From: Pararhizobium mangrovi
GTDB lineage: Bacteria; Pseudomonadota; Alphaproteobacteria; Rhizobiales; Rhizobiaceae
Assembly: GCF_006516965.1 (NCBI RefSeq)
Contig: NZ_VHLH01000029.1
Coordinates: forward strand, 1-63,065
DNA length: 63,065 bases
Reading direction: 5' to 3'
Position numbers and translations under genes: made by a program. The notes below the pieces were generated by a model. That model saw only the letters and a list, made by a program, of their open reading frames with translations, searched no databases and was not told the origin of the DNA. Positions 22,138 to 33,150 of the stretch are shown one piece after another (position 1 is the first letter of the stretch; the number at the start of each line of letters is the position of its first letter).

Positions 22138-23608
22138 TCTTCACCCTTCCAGAAACTGTTTGCGTCCACCAGGGCGACGGATCGACCGGCTTGCCGTCTT
22201 TTCGAAACTCGATGTAGAGCGTCGGTTGTCCGGAGACTACCGCCAATGCCGAGGCGGCGGCAAGCCTCGTTTGCCCCATCTGCGCCACCGGCTCGCCGGC
22301 GACGACGAATTGCCCTTCGTCCACGTCGATCTCCTCCATGCCGGCCATGACGAGATGGTAGCCGTCGCCGACGTCGAGGATGACGAGTTCGCCATAGCTG
22401 CGGAACGGACCCGCATAGACGATCTTCCCGTCGGCCGGCGCCGTGACGACCGCGCCCGGCTGGGTGGAGACCATGATGCCGTTCAGCGCGTGGCCCGTGC
22501 CGTCGTCGTCACCGAAGCCGTGCACGATCCGGCCGGCCGCAGGCAGGTTCAACGCATGCTTCAGGGACGAAAACGCGTATGCGGGCGTAATGCGGTTTTT
22601 GTCGGGCAGGCCGTTCTCCACGCGCCGGCGGGCGGCCTGCAGCTCCGCTTCCGTCTCGGCGCGCCGGCGCTCCTGCGCAAGTCGCGCCTGGCGCATCGTC
22701 GCCTCGGCCGTATCCATCTGGCTGTCCAGCTTGCCGATGAAGTCCTGAAGGCTGCTCGCCTGGTCGGCGAGCCGCTTGGCCTCCTCGCTCTGCGTCTGCA
22801 GGCGATCGCGATTATGCGACTGCAGCGCCTTCTTCTTCTCGATCAGCAGGGAAAGCCGCGTTTTCTGCTCCGCAAGCTGGGAAAGCGTCGCCTTCACGCC
22901 TTCCTGCTGCTTGGCGATCGACGCCCGCACGGCGGCAAGCCGGTCGAGTTCGTCGAGAAGCGCGCGCATGCGTCCGCGCATCCTCGGCACGACCGAGCCG
23001 AGCAGGATGGCACTTCGCACGGACGAAAGCGCGTCCCGCGGCTCCACGAGCAGGGCCGGCGGCGGGTCCTGGCCCATGCGCTCCAGCGCGCCGAGCACCT
23101 CGGCAAGGCGCCCGCGATGCGCCTTCAAATTCGCGTGAATCCCGTCCTGCTCCGTCTTCAGCGCCGCCAGGCGGTCCTCGTCGTCGGACAGACGTGTCTC
23201 GAGATCCTTCTGCTGCGACGCCGCGGAGACGAGCTCGTCGCGAAGTGCCGCCCGATCCTTGGCGAGCCCGTCGATGCGTGCCTTGAGCTTGGCGACCTCG
23301 TCCTTCGAAAGCGACAGCTGGTTCGAAAGGCGGTCGATCTCCGCGCGCGTCTCACGCTTGCGCTCGGCGAGCGCCTCGGCCTGATCGTGCGCCTTCTTGA
23401 CCAGCGCATCCGGATCGGTGGCATCGCCGGTCGCGGCGTCGTTTGTCGCGGTGGAAATCGGCTGTGCGACGTCGGTATTGTCGGAAGGGTTCTTCTCGGC
23501 ACGTGCCGGCACGAGAAGAAGCGCAAGCATCGTCGAAAGCGCGAGCATCGTCGTGCCGCGAAAGGGCCACGGGCGGTCTCTGCGAGATGGACGAATGGCA
23601 GCAATCAT
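22127..23608 (-). CDS. envC: EnvC-type murein hydrolase activator (M23 domain)
   Basis: The 493-residue exported protein has a signal peptide (core MLALSTMLALLLVPARA), long coiled-coil stretches (about 60-300; ALAERKRETRAEIDRLSNQL, LKAHRGRLAEVLGALERMGQ) and a C-terminal LytM/M23 domain. In the M23 part GRIVHGFGDDD and the H/D positions seem replaced (LNGIMVSTQPGAVVTAPADG), with YHLVMAGMEEIDV in place of the H-x-H motif. That suggests a degenerate metal site, as in EnvC/NlpD activators that stimulate amidases instead of cutting murein. The ATG at 23608 was chosen. It overlaps ctpA at its 3' end. Confidence 0.88.
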   Translation of the reverse strand: MIAAIRPSRRDRPWPFRGTTMLALSTMLALLLVPARAEKNPSDNTDVAQPISTATNDAATGDATDPDALVKKAHDQAEALAERKRETRAEIDRLSNQLSLSKDEVAKLKARIDGLAKDRAALRDELVSAASQQKDLETRLSDDEDRLAALKTEQDGIHANLKAHRGRLAEVLGALERMGQDPPPALLVEPRDALSSVRSAILLGSVVPRMRGRMRALLDELDRLAAVRASIAKQQEGVKATLSQLAEQKTRLSLLIEKKKALQSHNRDRLQTQSEEAKRLADQASSLQDFIGKLDSQMDTAEATMRQARLAQERRRAETEAELQAARRRVENGLPDKNRITPAYAFSSLKHALNLPAAGRIVHGFGDDDGTGHALNGIMVSTQPGAVVTAPADGKIVYAGPFRSYGELVILDVGDGYHLVMAGMEEIDVDEGQFVVAGEPVAQMGQTRLAAASALAVVSGQPTLYIEFRKDGKPVDPSPWWTQTVSGRVKNGT

Positions 23609-23690
23609 CGCGATCGAGGCTACGGGTCGAAGACTTAAGGCGGCATTAACCATGACACCGACTGCCGGGTAAACACCCCTCGAACGGGCG

Positions 23691-24176
23691 CTATCCCGCG
23701 CGGTGATAGGGATGTCCGGCGAGGATCGTCGCCGCACGGTAAAGCTGCTCGCAAAGCATGACCCGGACGAGCTGGTGCGGCCATGTCATGCGTCCGAGCG
23801 CGATCGTCACGTCGGCACGCTCGCTCAACGCCGGATCGAGGCCGTCCGCCCCGCCGATCAGAAGGCTGAGCGAGGCCCGCCCGGCATCGCGGAAATCACC
23901 GATATGCGCGGCGAGCGCCTGCGAATCGAGCGGCTTGCCGCGTTCATCGAGCGCGAACAGGACCGTCCGTTCCGGCAGCGCGCGCGACAATGCTGCCCCC
24001 TCCTCGCGCCGGCGCGTGGCGGCATCGCCGGCGCGGCTTTCGGGAATCTCCACCGTGGTGTCGGGTTCCAGGCCGAGGCCGCGTCCGATCTTCGCCAGCC
24101 GGTCGGCATAGCGCGCCACGAGTTCGCGTTCCGGCCCGGCCTTCAGCCGGCCGACGGCGAGGATGCGCACGCGCAT
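23691..24176 (-). CDS. rlmH: 23S rRNA (pseudouridine-1915-N3)-methyltransferase RlmH
   Basis: This 161-residue SPOUT methyltransferase has the trefoil-knot signatures LLIGGADGL and LGRMTWPHQLVRVMLCEQLY with the invariant C-terminus GHPYHR. It methylates pseudouridine 1915 in helix 69 of 23S rRNA on assembled 70S ribosomes. The start MRVRILAVGRLKAGPE is standard. It follows rsfS by 101 bp in the conserved nadD-rsfS-rlmH order. Confidence 0.95.
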   Translation of the reverse strand: MRVRILAVGRLKAGPERELVARYADRLAKIGRGLGLEPDTTVEIPESRAGDAATRRREEGAALSRALPERTVLFALDERGKPLDSQALAAHIGDFRDAGRASLSLLIGGADGLDPALSERADVTIALGRMTWPHQLVRVMLCEQLYRAATILAGHPYHRAG

Positions 24177-24277
24177 CGGTCTCTCCCTTCACCGGCCCGG
24201 CACGATTCCGGCTCGGCCCGTCCGTCCGCAGCGATCGAACGCGTCTTGCGGCGTCGTCCCTGCCGACGGGCTCGAGC

Positions 24278-24790
24278 CTAGTGCACGGTATCGTCGGCGA
24301 GATCCGGGATCATCCACATCTTCTCGAGATTGTAGAAATCGCGGATCTCGGGCTGAAACACGTGCACGATCACGTCGCCGGCATCGATCAGGACCCATTC
24401 GCCATGGTCGAGCCCTTCGACGCGCGCCGAGCCGAAGCCCTGCTCCTTGAGGGCGCCGAGCAACTGGTTGCAGACCGCCATGACGTGACGGTTGGACCGC
24501 CCGGTCGCCACGATCATATGGTCGCCGAGGGCGGACTTGCCCGATATGTCGATGGAAACGACGTCTTCGGCCTTTGCCTCGTCGAGGCTGTCGAGGACGA
24601 TGCGAAGCGCCCGGTCGGCGATTTCCGTTCCGCTTTCCGGCGCTGTCGAGAACACGCTCTTGGCGTCTCCCTTGTGTGCTGTTCGCAGTGTCTTTCCTTC
24701 CCGTGGACGAACGAACCGAACCGGCTCATCGAAACTCGAAGCGATGCGCTCGAGCATCCGACTCCGGCTCACAAACAACGATGTAATCAT
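24278..24790 (-). CDS. rsfS: Ribosomal silencing factor RsfS
   Basis: The 170-residue protein holds the RsfS/Iojap domain from about residue 56: RIVLDSLDEAKAEDVVSIDI, LGDHMIVATGRSNRHVMA, HGEWVLIDAGDVIVHVFQP and the invariant FYNLEKMW. It binds L14 and blocks subunit joining under nutrient limitation. The first 50 residues are less conserved, and the start could instead be the internal Met12. It lies 36 bp after nadD and before rlmH. Confidence 0.94.
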   Translation of the reverse strand: MITSLFVSRSRMLERIASSFDEPVRFVRPREGKTLRTAHKGDAKSVFSTAPESGTEIADRALRIVLDSLDEAKAEDVVSIDISGKSALGDHMIVATGRSNRHVMAVCNQLLGALKEQGFGSARVEGLDHGEWVLIDAGDVIVHVFQPEIRDFYNLEKMWMIPDLADDTVH

Positions 24791-24826
24791 AGCCTCGCAA
24801 AATTGAAGGTTTCAAGACGTTCCGTA

Positions 24827-25504
24827 TCACGCTTCCGAATGCCCCGCCCGCCCGGAGCGCGTACGGCGCAATTCGGTGGACGACAGCGAGGAACGCGGAC
24901 CGTGGATGAAGGTCCAGGCCGGCGGCCGCATCCGGGCGAGCGCGCCGGCGTCCTCCTCGTCCACGCGGGCGTTGCCGAAGGTCTTCGCGAGCTTGGCCGA
25001 AAGGAAGGACAGCGTCGAGCCTGGCCGGTCGATCACGGCGATCGGCAGGCGTCGGACGATCTCCTGCCAGTTCTGCCATCGGTGGAAGCTCGCAAGGCTG
25101 TCCGCGCCCATGACCCAGACGAAGCGCACGCCGCGGTTTCGCGCCTGAACGAGCGCGATCGTCTCGGCGGAAAAGTTCAGCGTCCACGCGGCCTCGAACG
25201 CGCTCACGCGGATGCGCCGGTCGTGGGTCAACGCTTCGCTGAGCGCGATGCGTTCGGGAAGCGGCGCCAGTTCCCCGTGGTCCTTCAGCGGATTGCCGGG
25301 GGTGACCATCCACCAGAGCTGATCGAGCCCGAGCCGCCGGACGGCGATCTCGGCCACCAGCCGATGGCCGGCATGGGGCGGATTGAACGAGCCGCCGAAG
25401 AGACCGACGACAAGCCCCGGCTCGGCGCGCGGAATGCGCAGATGACGACGCGCGACCGGCTCGACCGGCCGGATCGCGCCCGGCGCTACGGGACGGACCG
25501 TCAA
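24827..25504 (-). CDS. nadD: Nicotinate-nucleotide adenylyltransferase
   Basis: The 225-residue nucleotidyltransferase makes nicotinic-acid adenine dinucleotide in NAD synthesis. [16 protein letters not shown] is the family's H-x-G-H type active site, with [11 protein letters not shown] and [16 protein letters not shown]. The start is TTG at 25504, overlapping the proA stop as TTGA; no ATG exists before the catalytic motif, so TTG is the best reading. The first 30 residues before the Rossmann strand are a rhizobial-type extension. The C-terminal block has the expected ISST-like segment changed to [10 protein letters not shown]. Confidence 0.92.
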   Translation of the reverse strand: MTVRPVAPGAIRPVEPVARRHLRIPRAEPGLVVGLFGGSFNPPHAGHRLVAEIAVRRLGLDQLWWMVTPGNPLKDHGELAPLPERIALSEALTHDRRIRVSAFEAAWTLNFSAETIALVQARNRGVRFVWVMGADSLASFHRWQNWQEIVRRLPIAVIDRPGSTLSFLSAKLAKTFGNARVDEEDAGALARMRPPAWTFIHGPRSSLSSTELRRTRSGRAGHSEA

Positions 25505-26776
25505 GGCCGCGTCTGACCGCTGCCGCGCACGCGGTACTTGAAGGAGGTGAGCTGTTCCACGCCGACCGGCCCGCGCGCATGCATCTTGCCCGTGGCGATG
25601 CCGATCTCGGCGCCCATGCCGAACTCGCCACCATCAGCGAACTGCGTCGAGGCGTTGTGGAGCAGGATCGCCGAATCCACCTCGTCGAAGAAGCGTTCGA
25701 CGACGGTCGCATCCTCGGCGAGGACGGCCTCGGTATGATGCGAGGAATAGCGCTCGATATGGGCGATCGCCCCTTCGACGCCTTCGACGAGCGCCACCGA
25801 GATGATCGCGTCGCCGTATTCGGTGGACCAGTCCGCTGCGACGGCGGGCGCGACGTCGGCGAAGAGATCGACCACCGCGGCCGAGCCGCGGACTTCGCAG
25901 CCCGCCTCGCCGAGCGCTTCGATCAGCGGGCCGAGATGCGTGCCGGCGGCGCGATGATCGACGAGCAGCGTTTCGGCCGCACCGCAGACCGACGTCCGGC
26001 GCATCTTGGCGTTGACGACGACGGCCTTCGCCATGTCGAGATCCGCCGAGGCATCCACATAGACGTGGCAAAGGCCCTCGAGGTGAGCGAACACCGGCAC
26101 GCGCGCATCGTTCCTGACGCGCGCGACGAGGTTCCTGCCGCCCCGCGGCACGATGACATCGATATTTCCGTCGAGCCCGGCGAGCATCTCGCCGACGGCC
26201 GCGCGATCCGTCGTCGGCACGAGCTGGATCGCCTCGCCCGGCAGGCCGGCCGTCTTCAGGCCTTCGACCAGGCAGGCATGGATCGCCCGCGAGGAGTGCA
26301 CCGAGTCCGAACCGCCACGCAGGATGACGGCGTTGCCCGCCTTGACGCAGAGCGCACCGGCATCGGCGGTGACGTTCGGCCGGCTTTCGTAGATGACGCC
26401 GATAACGCCGAGCGGCGTGCGCACCCGCTCGATCTTCAGCCCGTTCGGGCGGTCCCAGCTCGCGATCACCGAGCCGACCGGGTCCGGCAGGTCGGCGATG
26501 GCGTCGATTCCCGTGGCGATGCCTTCGATGCGGTCCGCATCGAGCGCCAGCCGGTCGACCATCGCCGCACCCATGTCGCTCTCGCGCGCTGCCGCCACAT
26601 CGCGTGCATTGGCTTTAAGGATCGTATCGCTCGCCGCCCGGATCGCCTCGGCCATGGCGAGAAGGGCCGCACGGCGCCGTTCGCCACCCAAGGTCGCGAG
26701 CGGGCGGCTTGCGGCACGCGCGGCTTTGCCGATCCCGTCCATGATTTCGGCGGTCGAGGCGTTTGCCGCCGTTTCG

Positions 26777-26784
<8 letters not shown>
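25501..26784 (-). CDS. proA: Gamma-glutamyl phosphate reductase
   Basis: The 427-residue enzyme reduces gamma-glutamyl phosphate to glutamate semialdehyde in proline synthesis. Motifs are [39 protein letters not shown] and the catalytic Cys region [13 protein letters not shown]. Two ATGs lie 6 bp apart (26790 and 26784); GGAGGG is 3 nt from the first but 9 nt from the second, so the second is chosen. It overlaps the 3' end of proB by 8 bp, and its own end overlaps nadD. Confidence 0.94.
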
Positions 26785-29099
<2,315 letters not shown>

Positions 29100-29181
29100 T
29101 TACAGGCCCGCCCCTTCACGGTCAAAACCTTTGCCCGGCGGACGGAAAGCCGCCCGCCGGTCGTCACATCCTCCCGGTCGC

Positions 29182-29826
29182 CTACGTCGAGGCGATGGCG
29201 GGCTTTCCCGACCAGCTGCGCAGCGAGATCCACGTCGTCCGGTCGAGCCTGTACCAGCGCACCGGCACCTGCCGCCCGAGCGCCAGCGAAGCCACCGTCG
29301 TTTCGCCCTGGTACTGGAGACCGCATTTTTCGATGACCCGCCTGGACGCGGCGTTCGTCACGCGGCAGCGCGCATGCAACCGGTCGATGTCGCGGGTGCG
29401 AAAGGCCATGTCGACGAGCGCATGCGCCGCCTCCGTCGCGTAGCCCTTTCCCCAGAACGGCGCGCCCAGCCAGTAGCCGAGTTCCAGCGTATCGGCTTCC
29501 GGCTGCGGATCGAGACCGCAACAGCCGCAGAACGTGCCCGTTTCCGCCAGCGTTACCGCATAGACGCATTTGCCGATCGCGCCCTTTTTCGCGTTTCGGA
29601 CGAAATCCACCGCGTCCTTGCGCGTATAGGGATGCGGCATGCGCGAGACCATGGTCGCGATGCGGGCATCGTTGGCGAGATCGGCAATCGCGTCGATATC
29701 CTCGACGTGCGGCGGCCTGAGCACCAGCCGCTCGGTCAGGAGGATCGGACATTCGGGCGAGAGACGTTCGCCGGGTCCGGGACTGCTGTCGTCCCTGCTC
29801 CGGCTCCATTGGGGATCGGCTTGCAT
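29182..29826 (-). CDS. GNAT family N-acetyltransferase (RimJ/RimL-like)
   Basis: The 214-residue protein matches the acetyltransferase_3 (RimJ/RimL) group: LTERLVLRPPHVEDIDAIAD, LELGYWLGAPFWGKGYATEA with the acetyl-CoA-binding loop, and RDIDRLHARCRVTNAASRRV. Cytoplasmic acetylation of a protein N-terminus or small amine is expected, and the target is unknown. GNAT genes between rpmA and obgE recur in Hyphomicrobiales. The ATG at 29826 starts MQADPQWSRS; the first 30 residues are poorly conserved in type. Confidence 0.88.
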   Translation of the reverse strand: MQADPQWSRSRDDSSPGPGERLSPECPILLTERLVLRPPHVEDIDAIADLANDARIATMVSRMPHPYTRKDAVDFVRNAKKGAIGKCVYAVTLAETGTFCGCCGLDPQPEADTLELGYWLGAPFWGKGYATEAAHALVDMAFRTRDIDRLHARCRVTNAASRRVIEKCGLQYQGETTVASLALGRQVPVRWYRLDRTTWISLRSWSGKPAIAST

Positions 29827-29844
29827 CGTCGGCTCCTTCCTCGG

Positions 29845-29890
29845 TCCGAAAGAAAAGGGGGGATGGTCTGCCCCATCTCCCCCTTTCGGA
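29845..29890. terminator. Hairpin between rpmA and the GNAT gene
   Basis: TCCGAAAG (29845-29852) and a following G-run pair with TCCCCCTTTCGGA (29878-29890); AAAA is bulged in the left arm. It lies between the rpmA stop (29953) and the GNAT start (29826) and could attenuate or process the rplU-rpmA message. There is no long T-run, so full termination is doubtful. Confidence 0.5.
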
Positions 29891-29952
29891 CTTCGTGGCC
29901 TGAACGATGCGGCCGGGTCGATGAGACGCCGGCTGATGTTCGCGGATGCCGG

Positions 29953-30222
29953 CTATTCCGCTGCGTCTGCCTTTGGCATGACGGATACGTAGGTGCGCCC
30001 GTTCGCCTTCTTTCGAAACGAAACGTTGCCTTCCGCCTTCGCAAAGATCGTATGATCCCTGCCGAGGCCGACATTCGCACCCGGATGCCAGCGCGTGCCG
30101 CGCTGGCGCACGATGATGTTGCCTGCGAGCACGGCCTGGCCGCCGAACTTCTTGACGCCGAGGCGCTTGGACTCCGAATCGCGCCCGTTGCGCGAGGAAC
30201 CGCCGGCTTTCTTATGTGCCAT
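29953..30222 (-). CDS. rpmA: 50S ribosomal protein L27
   Basis: The 89-residue ribosomal protein begins [20 protein letters not shown], whose N-terminal tail reaches the peptidyl-transferase centre, and continues [15 protein letters not shown] and [14 protein letters not shown]. It starts with MAHKK, so no N-terminal pre-sequence needs to be cleaved, unlike in Firmicutes. It follows rplU by 46 bp in one transcript. Confidence 0.97.
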   Translation of the reverse strand: MAHKKAGGSSRNGRDSESKRLGVKKFGGQAVLAGNIIVRQRGTRWHPGANVGLGRDHTIFAKAEGNVSFRKKANGRTYVSVMPKADAAE

Positions 30223-30268
30223 GGTTCTTTAACTCCTTGAATTCCTGATACCGTTCGGGTCGAAAGCC

Positions 30269-30934
30269 CTACTTGGCGAGTTCCTTGGCCTGCTCGCGCC
30301 AATCCTGAAGCTGCGCGGCGCTGAACGGCATGGCCTCGTCGACGCGCTCGATGTCGGCATCGGAAAGGCCGGCGATCTGCACGAACGTGGTGATGCCTTG
30401 CTCGTTGAGCTGCTTGGCCGCCACCTTGCCGACGCCCTTGATCTTGGTCAGGTCGTCGCCATCGCCGACCGGTGCGGTGAAGAGCGCGCCCTTGTCCGCC
30501 GGGGCGGCGTTGGAAAGCGTCGGCTCGCCCGGCTGACCCGCCTTCGTATCGGCCTTCGCGCCGTCCGTCTTCGAAGCGGCCGGCGTCTTCGTCGCGCTTG
30601 CCTTCTTCGAAGGTTCGGCGCCGTTCGTCAGGATCTCGCCGATCTTCACGACCGTCTGATGCTGGCGATGGCCGCGCGTACGCTTGGAATTCTGGCGGCG
30701 GCGCTTCTTGAAGGCGATGACCTTGCGCGCGCGGCCCTGGTCGACGACTTCGGCCATGACCCTGGCACCTTCGACGAAGGGCGTGCCGACGGTGGCGTCC
30801 GCGCCCTCGCCGACCATGAGCACTTCGGCGAACTCGACGGTGTCGCCCGCCTCGCCGGCGAGTTTCTCGACGGTAAGCACGTCTTCCGCACCGACGCGGT
30901 ACTGCTTGCCGCCGGACTTGATGACTGCGAACAT
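30269..30934 (-). CDS. rplU: 50S ribosomal protein L21 with C-terminal HhH-like extension
   Basis: Residues 1-100 are normal L21 ([40 protein letters not shown]). A Lys/Ala/Thr-rich linker (about 108-150) follows, then a domain of some 60 residues beginning [20 protein letters not shown], a helix-hairpin-helix of the type seen in DNA/RNA-binding proteins. The total of 221 residues is about double the usual size. Long L21 forms of this kind occur in rhizobia, so it is not a frame artefact. AAAGGT precedes the ATG at 30934. Confidence 0.95.
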   Translation of the reverse strand: MFAVIKSGGKQYRVGAEDVLTVEKLAGEAGDTVEFAEVLMVGEGADATVGTPFVEGARVMAEVVDQGRARKVIAFKKRRRQNSKRTRGHRQHQTVVKIGEILTNGAEPSKKASATKTPAASKTDGAKADTKAGQPGEPTLSNAAPADKGALFTAPVGDGDDLTKIKGVGKVAAKQLNEQGITTFVQIAGLSDADIERVDEAMPFSAAQLQDWREQAKELAK

Positions 30935-31247
30935 TTTGGACCTTTCCCGTGTTCTCAAACGACCTGCCGGCAGGCTATGGATGCCAGGCCGGCGACCGTC
31001 TTCTTGTCAGTCGATTGCATCCGCAGGATGCGCCGAAACCCGACGCACCACAGGCGCCCCTCGATCGAGAGCGCACCACGAATAGAGCGCACGCGAGACG
31101 AGGTCCCGCATGCGAACCCGCGGGCAATACGAACACGCGCATGAAAAGTCAAGCCGACAAGCCGATTCCGCACCCCCTCCCCTTGCCCCGCTCCCCCGCA
31201 ATCGCTAAGAAGGCGCCCGCGCCGAACAAGCGCCGACCGGACCCCGC
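30935..31247. other. rplU leader and promoter region
   Basis: This 313-bp gene-free stretch separates rplU from the tRNA gene. It holds the candidate promoter at 31124-31152, a perfect stem-loop GCATCC-GCA-GGATGC (31017-31031) and the palindrome CCTGCCGGCAGG (30963-30974). Both structures fall in the roughly 180-nt leader, where L21 autoregulation could act; that role is inferred. Confidence 0.6.
31124..31152 (-). promoter_or_regulatory. rplU-rpmA promoter
   Basis: Read leftward, TTGACT (31152-31147) and TATTGC (31129-31124) are 17 bp apart. CTTGACT agrees with the alphaproteobacterial CTTGAC -35. It lies 190 bp before the rplU start. Confidence 0.65.
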
Positions 31248-31337
31248 GGAGAGGTGGCAGAGTGGTCGAATGCACCGCACTCGAAATGCGGCATACGGGC
31301 AACCGTATCGTGGGTTCGAATCCCACCCTCTCCGCCA
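31248..31337 (+). tRNA. tRNA-Ser (CGA)
   Basis: This is a class II tRNA of 90 nt including the encoded CCA. The acceptor stem GGAGAGG (31248-31254) pairs with CCTCTCC (31327-31333), then the discriminator G and CCA (31335-31337). The anticodon stem CCGCA/TGCGG encloses the loop with anticodon CGA at 31282-31284, reading UCG codons. A long variable arm (CATACGGGCAACCGTAT type) and a T-arm with GGTTCGAATCC confirm tRNA-Ser. It marks the boundary between core genes and the accessory region. Confidence 0.96.
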
Positions 31338-31474
31338 CTCTACCCTGTCAAGTTACTGTAATTGCGTGTTTTTCTGTATTTTGTCGAACGTGCAGCACCA
31401 ATTTACCCCACACTTTGGTTGCGGTGGTCGTTTTGCCAATTACGGGTATCGCTGCGTTGCGAGGTGCGCGCGCT

Positions 31475-31773
31475 GTACCGGTCCGCGATGCGAGGCATGA
31501 GAGCATGGCATCGAACCGCTCGCCCCGAATGCCGTCGCGCGCAAGCGACGCGCCGTCCGTCACGTCGCACGGGCGAACGTCCACTCCCGATAGGCCCAGA
31601 TCAGTTGTAGAACACGAAAGGCAGTCCGCGTGATCCGGCTGGGTCCGGACGAGACAGACGACGTCATGCCCCCGCGCTACCAGCGTTCGCACGGTCGCGC
31701 GCCCGATCGTGCCGGTGCCACCGAGGACGAGAATACGGCACGGCTGCGCATCCTCCGCTTGATCGATCATCAT
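31475..31773 (-). pseudogene. 5' remnant of a divinyl (proto)chlorophyllide 8-vinyl reductase-like gene
   Basis: About 100 N-terminal residues remain: CRILVLGGTGTIGRATVRTL is a Rossmann dinucleotide-binding start, then ARGHDVVCLVR, GVDVRPCDVTDGASL and FDAMLSCLASRTG. This order is typical of the SDR-a5-like BciA reductases of bacteriochlorophyll synthesis; related NmrA-like proteins are an alternative. After the SRTG segment the family resemblance ends, near 31475, and the frame runs on without family character to a stop at 31348, close to the tRNA end at 31337. Some 200 or more residues that full enzymes possess are absent. It is read as a deletion relic, not a working gene. Confidence 0.6.
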
Positions 31774-32139
31774 CGCGTCAGATTAGGCGAGTTCACGAAA
31801 AAGAGCGAGGAATGGCCAACCAACCCGTCGTACTTTCAAGCGTAAGCCGATAATCGAACCAGACTGCTCTCGACTGGCTGGTGGGACACATTTGCGGGCC
31901 GTGAGCAGGCTGTCCGGTTTCGGCGGCGGCGTCGGAAAAGCTGCCCCTAATGATCCAACGTAAGCTAATTGTAATCGTTCGGGCAGCCGTGATCTTCTCG
32001 CAAAATCTGTCGTTCATTGGGACGGAAAGCGGAGGTGAGGGATTGTGATAGCATGATCGACAAAGCGGCCGACCATCAGGGGCTCAATATTCAGATCCAA
32101 AATCTTTTTAATCAATTCCTGCGCTTTTTAATTAACCGG
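31774..32139. other. Gene-free stretch, AT-rich at its right end
   Basis: No convincing gene lies in these 366 bp. The last 50 bp are markedly AT-rich and contain two CTTTTTAAT copies (32104-32112 and 32124-32132) spaced exactly 20 bp apart, about two helical turns. They lie just past the end of the transporter operon. The role is unknown. Confidence 0.5.
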
Positions 32140-33150
32140 TCATTCATTGAGGTGGCACGCGGAAAGGTGCGCGTTACCCAAAGACTTCAACTTCGGCACA
32201 TCGACCCTGCATCGGTCCATGACATACGGGCAGCGGGTGTGGAAATGGCATCCGGTCGGGGGTGAGAGCGGGCTTGGAAGTTCCCCCTTGATCGGCTGGA
32301 AGCGGCGCTTGGTCGTGTCGATGCGCGGAATTTCAGACAGAAGTGCCTGTGTGTAGGGGTGGTTCGGCCGGCGGAACACCTCCTCAGTTGGCGCCTCCTC
32401 AACGATCCTGCCGAGGTACATGATCAACACCCGATCGGAAATATGCTCGACCACGCCGAGATCATGGCTGATGAAGACATAGGTCAGGTCGAGTTCGCTG
32501 CGCAGGCGCGTGAAGAGGTTGAGGATCTGCGCCTGTATCGAGACGTCGAGTGCTGCGACGCTCTCGTCACAGATCAGAAGTTCGGGCTGCACCGCCAGCG
32601 CACGCGCAATGTTCACGCGCTGCCGCTGACCGCCGGAGAATTCGTGCGGCAGCCGCTTCTTCATCGTCGGATCGAAACCGGCCATCTTCAGATAGGCGTC
32701 GACGTAGTCCGCCCGCTTGCCCTCAATGAGGCCGTGCGCACGCGGTGCCTCGCCGACGATGTTCTCGATCGACATGCGCGGATTGAGCGCTGCCATCGGG
32801 TTCTGGAAGATCATCTGAGTGCCTAGCCCGGCAGCGGCGTCATTGGCCGAAGCCCGCTTTCCGACCGAGCGGCCGTTCCAGCGCACCTCGCCGGCCGATG
32901 GCTTCAGAAGCCCTGCCATTACCCGGCCGAAGGTGGATTTCCCGCAGCCGCTCTCGCCGACGACGCCGACGACCTCGCCGCGCGCAACGTCGAGAGAGAC
33001 ACCGTCGAGCGCGTGGACGATGCCCCCCGGCTTGGCGAGTTTCAGACCGATCGCCATCTTCGCGGCGATGTCCGGCTTGCGGCCGAACCGCATTGCGATG
33101 TCGCGCGCTTGCAGGAGGGGTGTGGCGCTTCCGCTTGCGGGAGACGTCAA
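32140..33150 (-). CDS. Dipeptide/oligopeptide ABC transporter ATP-binding protein (DppF/OppF-like)
   Basis: The 336-residue ATPase has Walker A GESGCGKST, signature FSGGQRQRVNIARAL and Walker B LLICDESVAALD. The C-terminal oligopeptide-transporter block PPTGCHFHTRCPYVMDRC has the Cys-rich region of this family. It pairs with the next ATPase to power a peptide importer. The start is TTG at 33150, overlapping the neighbour's stop as TTGA; the first family-like residues are LLQARDIAMRF. It is the last gene of the seven-gene leftward operon. Confidence 0.93.
   Translation of the reverse strand: MTSPASGSATPLLQARDIAMRFGRKPDIAAKMAIGLKLAKPGGIVHALDGVSLDVARGEVVGVVGESGCGKSTFGRVMAGLLKPSAGEVRWNGRSVGKRASANDAAAGLGTQMIFQNPMAALNPRMSIENIVGEAPRAHGLIEGKRADYVDAYLKMAGFDPTMKKRLPHEFSGGQRQRVNIARALAVQPELLICDESVAALDVSIQAQILNLFTRLRSELDLTYVFISHDLGVVEHISDRVLIMYLGRIVEEAPTEEVFRRPNHPYTQALLSEIPRIDTTKRRFQPIKGELPSPLSPPTGCHFHTRCPYVMDRCRVDVPKLKSLGNAHLSACHLNE

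Noticed and set aside
22127..23608. EnvC-like protein as an active M23 metallopeptidase
   Set aside because: The expected zinc-ligand motifs are not evident, so it is described as an activator; a structural alignment would settle this.
31793..32265. Two small opposite frames of 74 and 82 codons
   Set aside because: No ribosome-binding site, no family resemblance, and one overlaps the end of the transporter ATPase.
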